DNA from: Allopusillimonas lactea
Lineage (GTDB): Bacteria > Pseudomonadota > Gammaproteobacteria > Burkholderiales > Burkholderiaceae_B
NCBI RefSeq assembly: GCF_021653995.1
Contig: NZ_JAJJOZ010000001.1
Span: 682,001 to 746,000, forward strand
Direction: 5' to 3'
Length of the DNA: 64,000 bases
Positions 36,275-44,059 of the stretch are shown here, one piece after another (within the stretch, counting starts at the first letter, position 1; every line of letters begins with the position of its first letter). Position numbers and translations under genes: made by a program. The notes beneath the pieces are model-generated. The model saw nothing but the letters and a program-made list of their open reading frames with translations, was not told the origin of the DNA and did no database searches.

Positions 36275-37582
36275 CTATGCCGCCGCGTCCTTCAGCTTTT
36301 TGACGGGAGGCCGCTGTTCGGCGCCCTCTTCGTCGGCGTCATCCGCATAAATGAGCATGGGCGTGCCGGTACCCGAGACAGCGTTTTCATCCAGCACTAC
36401 GCGTTTGACGTTCTTCCGGGATGGAAGTTCGTACATCGTACCCAGCAAGGCTTGTTCGACGATGGAACGCAGGCCCCGGGCGCCGGTACGACGCTTGATC
36501 GCGCGCTTGGCAATAGCCGCCAAGGCCGCGGGACGGACGTCGAGCTCGACATCTTCCATTTCAAACAGTTTCTGAAACTGCTTGATCAGGGAGTTTTTGG
36601 GCTCGGTGAGGATACGCACCAGGGTGTCCTCCTGGAGCTCCTCGAGCGTGGCTACAACCGGCAAGCGACCGACGAGTTCGGGGATAAGACCGAACTTGAT
36701 GAGGTCTTCAGGCTCGGCCTCGGCGAAAAGCTCACCCACGCCGCGCTCGGTCTTGGCACGCACGGAGGCCGAAAAACCAATACCGGAGCGCTCGGTGCGG
36801 TCGCGGATGATTTTTTCGAGCCCGTCGAAGGCGCCGCCCACGATGAACAGGATATTGGTGGTATCAACCTGAACGAAGTCTTGGTTGGGATGCTTGCGGC
36901 CACCTTGCGGAGGCACCGATGCAACCGTACCTTCGATGAGCTTGAGCAGCGCCTGCTGCACGCCTTCGCCTGAGACGTCGCGCGTGATGGACGGGTTATC
37001 GGCCTTGCGCGAGATTTTGTCGATTTCGTCGATGTAGATAATGGCGCGCTGCGCCTTCTCGACATCGTAGTTGCAGTTCTGCAGCAGCTTCTGGATGATG
37101 TTTTCGACGTCTTCACCCACGTAGCCGGCTTCGGTCAACGTGGTGGCATCGGCCATCACGAAGGGCACGTCCAGCATACGCGCAAGCGTCTGGGCCAGCA
37201 GCGTCTTGCCCGAGCCAGTGGGGCCAATCAGCAGGATATTGCTTTTGGAGAGCTCGACGTCGTCGCCCTTGACCTGCCCGTAGCGAATACGCTTGTAGTG
37301 GTTGTACACCGCCACCGCCAGATTGCGCTTGGGGATGTCCTGGCCAATGACGTAGCCATCAAGGAAAGTCTTGATCTCTTGCGGCGTAGGCAGCTCATTG
37401 CGTATGGCGTCGCGGGCGGCTTCTTGACTTTCCTCGGTAATGATGTCGTTGCACAGATCTATGCATTCATCACAGATGAACACCGAAGGCCCCGCAATCA
37501 GCTTGCGCACTTCATGCTGGCTCTTGTTGCAGAATGAGCAGCGCAAGGTCTTTTCGTCCGCCGATCCTTTCTTTTCAGGCAT
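36275..37582 (-). CDS. clpX: ATP-dependent Clp protease ATP-binding subunit ClpX
   Basis: A 435-residue protein with an N-terminal C4 zinc-binding domain (CSFCNKSQHEV ... FICDECIDLC). The AAA+ core follows: Walker A GPTGSGKTLLAQTLARML, Walker B IIYIDEIDKISRK, pore loop GYVGEDVENI, and the ClpP-docking IGF-type loop SGIGFSASV. The unfoldase feeds substrates to ClpP. It starts 92 bases after clpP, a gap with GC-rich dyads but no T-tract. Confidence 0.98.
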   Translation of the reverse strand: MPEKKGSADEKTLRCSFCNKSQHEVRKLIAGPSVFICDECIDLCNDIITEESQEAARDAIRNELPTPQEIKTFLDGYVIGQDIPKRNLAVAVYNHYKRIRYGQVKGDDVELSKSNILLIGPTGSGKTLLAQTLARMLDVPFVMADATTLTEAGYVGEDVENIIQKLLQNCNYDVEKAQRAIIYIDEIDKISRKADNPSITRDVSGEGVQQALLKLIEGTVASVPPQGGRKHPNQDFVQVDTTNILFIVGGAFDGLEKIIRDRTERSGIGFSASVRAKTERGVGELFAEAEPEDLIKFGLIPELVGRLPVVATLEELQEDTLVRILTEPKNSLIKQFQKLFEMEDVELDVRPAALAAIAKRAIKRRTGARGLRSIVEQALLGTMYELPSRKNVKRVVLDENAVSGTGTPMLIYADDADEEGAEQRPPVKKLKDAAA

Positions 37583-37674
37583 AAAACTCTTTCAGTTCAA
37601 TGGGCGGGCGCTACGCGCCCACCTGATAATCACGACGGGGCCGGATACCGGCGATGAGCCGGCCCGCCGGCCTT

Positions 37675-38337
37675 TCAGGCCTGGTCTGTACGGCTGACCA
37701 GAACCTTGTCTACCAAACCATACGATACCGCATCTTCGGCGGACATGAAATTGTCACGCTCGGTGTCGACCGAGATACGCTCCACCGGCTGCCCGGTGTT
37801 CTGGGCAAGAATGCTGTTCAAGCGCTCGCGCAAGCTGAGAATTTCGCGCGCCTGGATCTGAATATCGGACGCCTGGCCCTGCGCACCGCCCGAAGGCTGG
37901 TGAATCATGATGCGCGAATTGGGCAACGTGTAGCGCTTGCCCTTGGCACCCGCCGCCAGCAGGAAGGCGCCCATGCTGGCCGCCAGCCCTGTGCACAGCG
38001 TGGAGACATCGGGCTTGACGAACTGCATGGTGTCGTAGATGGCCATGCCCGCATACACGGACCCACCCGGCGAATTGATGTACAGCGAAATGTCTTTCTC
38101 GGGGTTTTCGGACTCGAGGAAGAGCAACTGGGCGACGACCAGGTTGGCGGACTGGTCGTTGACCGGGCCAACGAAAAAGATGACTCGCTCGCGCAACAAG
38201 CGCGAGTAAATGTCGTAGGACCGCTCGCCGCGGCCCGACTGTTCGATCACGATGGGCACATAGCCCAGCCCCGTCGGGGTTACCGAATCCCCACCATACA
38301 TGGATGCGTAAAAATCGGTAAATCGCGATGTCGACAT
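37675..38337 (-). CDS. clpP: ATP-dependent Clp protease proteolytic subunit ClpP
   Basis: A 220-residue serine protease. The catalytic triad is visible: Ser in GLAASMGAFLLAAG, His in RIMIHQPSGGAQGQ, Asp in RISVDTERDNFM. LYINSPGGSVYAGMAIYDTM is the oxyanion and handle region. The N-terminal ~20 residues before YVPIVIEQSGRGERSYDIYS are a short propeptide-like extension. The start codon directly abuts the tig stop codon (TAA ATG). Confidence 0.98.
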   Translation of the reverse strand: MSTSRFTDFYASMYGGDSVTPTGLGYVPIVIEQSGRGERSYDIYSRLLRERVIFFVGPVNDQSANLVVAQLLFLESENPEKDISLYINSPGGSVYAGMAIYDTMQFVKPDVSTLCTGLAASMGAFLLAAGAKGKRYTLPNSRIMIHQPSGGAQGQASDIQIQAREILSLRERLNSILAQNTGQPVERISVDTERDNFMSAEDAVSYGLVDKVLVSRTDQA

Positions 38338-39648
38338 TTAGTTGGTCCCCATGAGTTCGTCGAAGCTGACGTTTTCGTCGGTTACTTGCGCATTGGCCAC
38401 AACATGCGCCACGACATTGTCTTCGAGCACGATAGCTTCGATTTCGGCGCGGCGCTGGCGGTCGGACAGATAGTACGCCACAACCTGCGCGGGCTGCTCG
38501 TAGCTCTGGGCGAACTCTTCGATGCGGGCGCGAACCTGCTCGGGCTTGGCCTGAAGGTCGGCGGACTTGACCAACTCGGAAACCAGCAGACCCAGGCGCA
38601 CGCGGCGTTCGGATTCGCCGCTGAAGGCTTCCGCCGGGATAGGCATGGAGTCGGCGTTAGGCATGCCACGCTGTTTGAGCTCTTCGCGGGCGGCTGCGAT
38701 GCGGCTTTGGACGTCGCTGTCGACCAGCGCCTTGGGCACGTCAAACGTACCAGCGGCGGCCAACGCATCCATCACGCTGGCCTTGGTGCGGGCCTGCACG
38801 CGCGACTTGACCTCGCGCTCGATGTTGGCACGGATGTCGGCCAGCAGTTTCTCGACGTCGCCTTCGGCCTGGCCCAGCGACTTGGCGAACTCAGTGTCGA
38901 CGGTGGGCAGAATGGCCTCGGCCACTTCGGTGACGGTGATGTTGAATTCAGCCGTCTTGCCGGCCACTTCCTTGCCACCGTAATCGGCCGGGAAGGAGAG
39001 CGGGAAGGTTTTGGTTTCGCCTGCCTTCATGCCGCGCACGGCGGTTTCGAACTCGGGCAGCATGCGGCCCTGGCCAAGCACGAAGGGGAAGCCTTCGGCC
39101 GTGCCGCCTTCGAAAGCGACGCCGTCGATCGTGCCGGCGAAGTCGAGCGTGACGCGGTCGTCGTCTTGCGCGGCGCGGCCTTCGCGGGCTTCATACGTGG
39201 CGCGCTGCTTGCGCAAGATGTCGACGGTGCGCTGGACGTCGGCGTCAGACACCGTAGCGTTGGCGCGCTTGATCTGCAGCGTGGACAGATCGGGAGCCTG
39301 AATCTCGGGATAGACTTCGAACGTGGCGGAGAACGCCATAATGCCGTCTTCGACGCCTTCGGTCTTGGGTTCGAGATTCGGCGTGCCGGCAACGCGTAGC
39401 TTGGCGTCTTCGATGACCTTGTCGAGCGTGCGGCCGACTTCGGCATTGATGACGTCGTAGCGGATGCCCGGGCCGTGGCTGCGCTCGATCAGCGACAGTG
39501 GGGCCTTGCCGGGACGAAAGCCCTGGACCTTGGCAGTGCGGGCGACACGCTTCAGTTGCGCCTGGACCTGCTTTTCAATATCCGCGATGGAGATCGCGAG
39601 ATCTACACGGCGTTCCAGACCGGACAGAATTTCAACCTCGGGCTGCAT
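38338..39648 (-). CDS. tig: Trigger factor (ribosome-associated chaperone and PPIase)
   Basis: A 436-residue protein with an N-terminal ribosome-binding domain (signature VQGFRPGKAPLSLIERSHGP, matching GFRxGKxP). A central FKBP-type PPIase domain follows (DDDRVTLDFAGTIDGVAFEG, MLPEFETAVRGMKAGETKTF), then a C-terminal helical chaperone arm. E. coli TF has 432 residues. The start at 39648 (MQPEVEILSGLERRV) is set by AGGT upstream and by the family N-terminus; the frame is open 29 codons further upstream. It is the first gene of the tig-clpP-clpX transcript. Confidence 0.97.
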   Translation of the reverse strand: MQPEVEILSGLERRVDLAISIADIEKQVQAQLKRVARTAKVQGFRPGKAPLSLIERSHGPGIRYDVINAEVGRTLDKVIEDAKLRVAGTPNLEPKTEGVEDGIMAFSATFEVYPEIQAPDLSTLQIKRANATVSDADVQRTVDILRKQRATYEAREGRAAQDDDRVTLDFAGTIDGVAFEGGTAEGFPFVLGQGRMLPEFETAVRGMKAGETKTFPLSFPADYGGKEVAGKTAEFNITVTEVAEAILPTVDTEFAKSLGQAEGDVEKLLADIRANIEREVKSRVQARTKASVMDALAAAGTFDVPKALVDSDVQSRIAAAREELKQRGMPNADSMPIPAEAFSGESERRVRLGLLVSELVKSADLQAKPEQVRARIEEFAQSYEQPAQVVAYYLSDRQRRAEIEAIVLEDNVVAHVVANAQVTDENVSFDELMGTN

Positions 39649-39774
39649 TGGTGACCTATATATGATTGAGTAATTGACGAAGTAAACGGGACATTTTACA
39701 AGAAAGTTGGCTGGCGCATCGAACCGGCCTTGCATCCAGCACTTACCCGCCCTCCAGCAGGCGTGAAAAACAGT

Positions 39775-39780
39775 TATAAT
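39775..39780 (+). promoter_or_regulatory. Perfect -10 element of the tRNA-Leu promoter
   Basis: TATAAT 15 bases before the mature tRNA 5' end, followed by GCCCGGC, a GC-rich discriminator as in stringently controlled stable RNA promoters. No good -35 is seen at 16-18 bases. Confidence 0.7.
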
Positions 39781-39795
39781 GCCCGGCTATCCCTT

Positions 39796-39880
39796 GCGAA
39801 CGTGGCGGAATTGGTAGACGCACCAGATTTAGGTTCTGGCGCCGAAAGGTGTGAGAGTTCGAGTCTCTCCGTTCGCACCA
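39796..39880 (+). tRNA. tRNA-Leu (anticodon UAG)
   Basis: 85 bases from GCGAACG to the encoded CCA. The acceptor arms GCGAACG and CGTTCGC pair, the D arm has TTGGTAGAC, and the anticodon stem CCAGA/TCTGG encloses TTTAGGT with TAG at 34-36. A long variable arm (class II) and GAGTTCGAGTCTC as the T arm complete the cloverleaf. It reads CUA and other CUN leucine codons. Confidence 0.97.
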
Positions 39881-39973
39881 CCTCAAACCGCAGTTTCACT
39901 TACTCGGTTATTGGTTCAGCGCGCCGCGACGCGCCCAGAAAACGCCCGCGGCGATATCAGGCACGCCGCAAAC

Positions 39974-41188
39974 ATGAATCCCCTCCTTAGCGCTCTGCAG
40001 CCCTACCCCTTCGCGAAACTCCGGGCCTTGCTGGCTCAGGCGGGCGAGCCGCCCAAGGGTTTGGCCCCCATCAATCTTTCCATCGGCGAACCCAAGCACC
40101 CCACCCCCGAATTCATCAAAGAAGCCATGTGCAGCGCCATGGGTGGGCTGGCCGTGTACCCGCCCACCAAAGGCGCAGCCGACCTGCGCGGCGCCATCGC
40201 CGAATGGATCGCGCGCCGCTACGGCATCGCCCGGCCCGATCCCGACACGCAGGTTCTGCCCGTACTGGGCTCGCGCGAAGCATTATTCTCCTTTGCCCAG
40301 GTTGTCGTCGATCCAGGCGCCGGCGCGCACGTGGTGTGCCCCAACCCCTTCTATCAGATCTATGAAGGCGCAGCCCTGCTGGCGGGCGCTACACCCTACT
40401 TCCTCAATGCCCAGGCTTCGCTGCGCTTCGGCTATGACTGGGCCAGCGTTCCGGCCGATATCTGGCGCAAGACGCAACTAATATTCGTATGTTCGCCGGG
40501 CAATCCAGCCGGAAATGTACTGTCGCTCGACGACTGGCGCACGCTGTTTGCGTTGTCCGATGAGTACGGCTTTGTCATCGCCGCGGACGAGTGCTATTCC
40601 GAAATCTACTTCGACGAGGCAGCCAAGCCCCTGGGCAGTCTCGAAGCGGCGATGCAACTAGGCCGCGCCGATTTCCGCAACCTGGTCAGCTTCTCCAGCC
40701 TCTCCAAACGCTCGAATGCCCCCGGGCTGCGCTCGGGTTTCGTGGCGGGCGATGCGCGCCTGATCGAGCAGTATCTGCTCTACCGCACCTACCACGGCAG
40801 TGCCATGAGCGCGGTGGTATCCGACGCCAGCATCGCGGCCTGGAACGATGAATCCCATGTGGTCGAAAACCGCCGCATGTATCGCGAGAAGTTCCAGGCG
40901 TTGGTGCCGGTGCTCGGCCCGCTCATGGATACGGGCTGGCCGGATGCGTCGTTCTACCTGTGGGCCCGCACGCCGGGCAGCGACACCGATTTCGTGCGCG
41001 ATCTCTACGCGGCCACTGGCGTCACCGCCCTGCCAGGCAGCTTCCTGGCACGCCCCGCACACGGCCTCAACCCCGGCGAGGGCCGTGTGCGCATTGCTCT
41101 GGTTGCACCAAGGGCGCACTGTATCGAGGCGGCGGGCCGCATTGCGGACTTTCTCACTTCTTCCAAACACACCATCTCACACTCATGA
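39974..41188 (+). CDS. dapC: Succinyldiaminopimelate aminotransferase DapC
   Basis: A 404-residue class I PLP aminotransferase: APINLSIGEPKHPTPEFIKE, NPFYQIYEGAALLAG, SPGNPAGNVLSLDDW, ADECYSEIYFDE, PLP lysine in SFSSLSKRSNAPGLRSGF. Together with dapD and dapE directly behind, this fits the Bordetella-type DapC, which makes N-succinyl-LL-diaminopimelate in lysine and peptidoglycan synthesis. The start at 39974 (MNPLLSALQPYPF) is 93 bases after tRNA-Leu. It overlaps dapD by four bases. Confidence 0.93.
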   Translation: MNPLLSALQPYPFAKLRALLAQAGEPPKGLAPINLSIGEPKHPTPEFIKEAMCSAMGGLAVYPPTKGAADLRGAIAEWIARRYGIARPDPDTQVLPVLGSREALFSFAQVVVDPGAGAHVVCPNPFYQIYEGAALLAGATPYFLNAQASLRFGYDWASVPADIWRKTQLIFVCSPGNPAGNVLSLDDWRTLFALSDEYGFVIAADECYSEIYFDEAAKPLGSLEAAMQLGRADFRNLVSFSSLSKRSNAPGLRSGFVAGDARLIEQYLLYRTYHGSAMSAVVSDASIAAWNDESHVVENRRMYREKFQALVPVLGPLMDTGWPDASFYLWARTPGSDTDFVRDLYAATGVTALPGSFLARPAHGLNPGEGRVRIALVAPRAHCIEAAGRIADFLTSSKHTISHS

Positions 41189-42006
41189 CATCCGACCTGC
41201 AAAACACGATCGAAAACGCCTGGGATAACCGCAACGCGCTGTCGCCCGAGTCCGCCTCTGCCGAGGTGCGCGATGCAGTCGGCACTACACTCGCCAGCCT
41301 GGATGCCGGCACGCTTCGTGTTGCCGAGAAATCCGGCAGCCAGTGGATCGTGCATCAATGGATCAAGAAAGCGGTGCTGCTGTCCTTCCGCCTTGAGAAC
41401 AACACCGTTATGGGCCAGGCGCCCTTGCAGTTCTACGACAAGGTGCCCACCAAGTTCGAGCAGTACAACGCCCAGGCTTTCGCACAAGGCGGCTTCCGCG
41501 TGGTGCCGCCAGCCGTCGCGCGCCGCGGCGCCTACATTGGCCGCAATGTGGTGCTGATGCCCTCTTACGTCAACATCGGCGCCTATGTCGACGAAGGCAC
41601 TATGGTCGACACCTGGGCCACGGTCGGCTCGTGCGCGCAAATCGGCAAAAACGTGCACCTGTCCGGCGGGGTAGGTATCGGTGGCGTGCTCGAACCCCTG
41701 CAGGCCAACCCCACCATCATCGAAGACAACTGCTTCATCGGCGCGCGCTCCGAGATTGTCGAAGGCGTCATCGTCGAGGAAAACTCGGTGCTTGCGATGG
41801 GTGTCTTCCTGTCTCAGAGCACCAAAATCTACGACCGCGCCACCGGTGAAATCACCTACGGCCGCGTACCTTCGGGGTCGGTGGTGGTGCCGGGCTCGTT
41901 GCCGTCAGCCGATGGCAGCCACAGCCTTGCCTGCGCCGTCATTGTCAAGCGCGTCGATGCGCAAACCCGCGCCAAAACCAGCATTAACGACCTGCTGAGG
42001 GCCTGA
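41185..42006 (+). CDS. dapD: Tetrahydrodipicolinate N-succinyltransferase DapD
   Basis: A 273-residue protein with N-terminal helices (LQNTIENAWDNRNALSPESA) and a left-handed beta-helix of hexapeptide repeats (YVNIGAYVDEGTMVDTWATV, GSCAQIGKNVHLSGG, IEDNCFIGARSEIVEGV). The length matches E. coli DapD (274). It commits tetrahydrodipicolinate to the succinylase branch. The ATGA overlap with dapC and the TGATG overlap with dapE indicate coupled translation. Confidence 0.98.
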   Translation: MTSDLQNTIENAWDNRNALSPESASAEVRDAVGTTLASLDAGTLRVAEKSGSQWIVHQWIKKAVLLSFRLENNTVMGQAPLQFYDKVPTKFEQYNAQAFAQGGFRVVPPAVARRGAYIGRNVVLMPSYVNIGAYVDEGTMVDTWATVGSCAQIGKNVHLSGGVGIGGVLEPLQANPTIIEDNCFIGARSEIVEGVIVEENSVLAMGVFLSQSTKIYDRATGEITYGRVPSGSVVVPGSLPSADGSHSLACAVIVKRVDAQTRAKTSINDLLRA

Positions 42007-43145
42007 TGAACGACTCCGCCGTCCTGGCGCTCACGCGCGACCTGATCTCACGCCCGTCGGTCACACCGGCGGATCACGGCTGCCAGCAGCAGCTAGCCGA
42101 ACGCCTGCGGGTGGCGGGCTTTACCTGCGAAACGCTGGTGTTCGGCGACGTCACCAACTTGTGGGCGCGGCGCGGCGCCAGCGGTCCGCTGGTGGTTTTC
42201 GCCGGCCATACCGATGTGGTGCCCACGGGCCCACTGGAACGCTGGGACAGCGATCCGTTCACGCCGTCCATCCGCGACGGCAAACTCTACGGTCGTGGCG
42301 CCGCCGACATGAAAAGTTCGATCGCAGCCTTCGTGGTGGCCGCCGAAGAGTTCGTGGCGCAATGCCCCGAACATACCGGCTCCATCGGCCTGCTCATCAC
42401 TGCCGACGAGGAAGGCCCTTCCCTGGATGGCACCGTTAAAGTGTGCGAGGCGCTCACGGCACGCGGCGAACAGCTCGATTACTGCATCGTGGGTGAACCG
42501 ACCAGCGTTGATACGCTGGGCGACATGATCAAGAACGGCCGCCGGGGCTCGCTGTCCGCGCGCCTCGTCATCAACGGCAAGCAGGGTCATGTTGCCTACC
42601 CGCATCTGGCGCGCAATCCCATTCATTTATTCGCGCCCGCGCTGGCCGAGCTGGTCGGCACCACGTGGGACGACGGCAACGAGTACTTCCCGCCCACCAC
42701 CTTCCAGGTGTCCAACGTCCACGCCGGCACCGGCGCCACCAATGTGGTGCCCGGCACGGCCACGGTAGATTTCAACTTCCGCTTTTCCACCGCCAGCACG
42801 CCGGATTCGCTCAAGGCGCGTGTGGCGGACATTCTCGCGCGGCACGGGCTGACGTACGACATCAACTGGACGCTGGGCGGCGAGCCCTTCCTGACGCCGC
42901 GTGGCGAATTAAGCCAGGCGCTGGTCCAGGCCATTGCCGACGAAACCGGCACGCAGGCCACCTTGTCGACCACCGGTGGTACATCAGATGGGCGCTTTAT
43001 CGCCAAGATCTGCCCTCAGGTGGTCGAATTCGGCCCGGTTAACGCCAGCATTCACCAGATCAACGAACACATTGCGGTCGATGCGCTGGAGCCGCTGAAG
43101 AACATCTACCGCCGCACACTCGCCGCGCTGCTGCCGGCACGCTAA
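42006..43145 (+). CDS. dapE: Succinyl-diaminopimelate desuccinylase DapE
   Basis: A 379-residue M20 metallopeptidase-type enzyme: VVFAGHTDVVPTGPLERW (metal His and Asp), GRGAADMKSSIAAFV (bridging Asp), TADEEGPSLDGTVKVCE (catalytic Glu pair), and VEFGPVNASIHQINEHI (last metal His). It releases succinate to give LL-DAP. It follows dapD directly with a one-base stop-start overlap. Confidence 0.97.
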   Translation: MNDSAVLALTRDLISRPSVTPADHGCQQQLAERLRVAGFTCETLVFGDVTNLWARRGASGPLVVFAGHTDVVPTGPLERWDSDPFTPSIRDGKLYGRGAADMKSSIAAFVVAAEEFVAQCPEHTGSIGLLITADEEGPSLDGTVKVCEALTARGEQLDYCIVGEPTSVDTLGDMIKNGRRGSLSARLVINGKQGHVAYPHLARNPIHLFAPALAELVGTTWDDGNEYFPPTTFQVSNVHAGTGATNVVPGTATVDFNFRFSTASTPDSLKARVADILARHGLTYDINWTLGGEPFLTPRGELSQALVQAIADETGTQATLSTTGGTSDGRFIAKICPQVVEFGPVNASIHQINEHIAVDALEPLKNIYRRTLAALLPAR

Positions 43146-43162
43146 CGCTATTACGCTTTTTT

Positions 43163-44059
43163 ATGTACGAATCCGCCCAAACCGACCTGCATACCTTGCG
43201 CGACCTGTTGCGCTATGCCGTGAGCCGCTTCAACGCCGCCGGGCTGTCTTTCGGCCACGGCAGCGACAATGCCTGGGATGAAGCTGCCTACCTGCTGCTA
43301 CACACCTTGCATCTCCCGCTGGACACGCTCGACCCCTATCTCGATGCCCGTGTCCTGCCCGAGGAGCGCGCAGCCTTCCTGGCGCTGCTCAAACGCAGGG
43401 TCGAAGAACACATGCCGGCCGCCTACCTGACGGGCGAGGCCTGGCTGCAAGGTCACCGGTTCATCGTTGATCCGCGCGTGATCATTCCACGCTCGCCAAT
43501 CTCCGAATTGCTGGCCGATGGCCTGTCGCCCTGGATCCCGGATCCCGATAGCGTCGACGCCGTGCTCGATCTGTGCACCGGTTCGGGCTGCCTGGCAATC
43601 CTGGCTGCGCTGGCCTTCCCCAATGCCCAGGTCGATGCGGTGGACCTGTCCGAACAGGCACTGGAAGTAGCAGAGCAAAACATCGCGGCCTACGGCCTGC
43701 AAGGGCGTGTCACGGGCTATCGCAGCGATTTGTTCGATCAGCTCGATCCGTGCGAGTACCGGCTGATCATCTGCAATCCGCCTTATGTGAACAGCCAATC
43801 CATGGATCAACTCCCGGCCGAATACCGCCATGAGCCCGTAAGCGCGCTGGCAGGCGGCGAGGATGGCATGGACATCGTGCGCAGGCTGCTCGACGAAGCG
43901 CCTGCCTTCCTGGCCCCAGGCGGTATGCTGGTACTGGAAATCGGCAACGAATACGACAATTTCGTGGCAGCCTTTCCCCAGCTCGATCCCGTCTGGCTTA
44001 GCACGGAGCACACCGAAGATCAGATCCTGATGCTGACACGGGAGCAGTTGTCGTCGTGA
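43163..44059 (+). CDS. prmB: 50S ribosomal protein L3 glutamine N5-methyltransferase PrmB
   Basis: A 298-residue SAM-dependent methyltransferase of the HemK/PrmB type: AAYLLLHTLHLPLDTLDPYL, LTGEAWLQGHRFIVDPRVII, PRSPISELL, the SAM loop DLCTGSGCLAI, and the glutamine-binding NPPYVN. The DPRVIIPRSP segment separates PrmB from PrmC. It methylates L3 at a glutamine during 50S assembly. No clear ribosome site precedes 43163. It overlaps the ABC-F gene by four bases. Confidence 0.93.
   Translation: MYESAQTDLHTLRDLLRYAVSRFNAAGLSFGHGSDNAWDEAAYLLLHTLHLPLDTLDPYLDARVLPEERAAFLALLKRRVEEHMPAAYLTGEAWLQGHRFIVDPRVIIPRSPISELLADGLSPWIPDPDSVDAVLDLCTGSGCLAILAALAFPNAQVDAVDLSEQALEVAEQNIAAYGLQGRVTGYRSDLFDQLDPCEYRLIICNPPYVNSQSMDQLPAEYRHEPVSALAGGEDGMDIVRRLLDEAPAFLAPGGMLVLEIGNEYDNFVAAFPQLDPVWLSTEHTEDQILMLTREQLSS

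Noticed and set aside
37583..37674. GC-rich dyads between clpP and clpX as a terminator
   Set aside because: Short stems (GGGCGC/GCGCCC) with no T-tract; the genes are normally co-transcribed.
37654..39399. 581-codon open frame on the plus strand antisense to clpP and tig
   Set aside because: It follows the codon pattern of the minus-strand genes, has His/Gln/Arg-rich nonsense composition and no family motif; the opposite-strand genes are certain.
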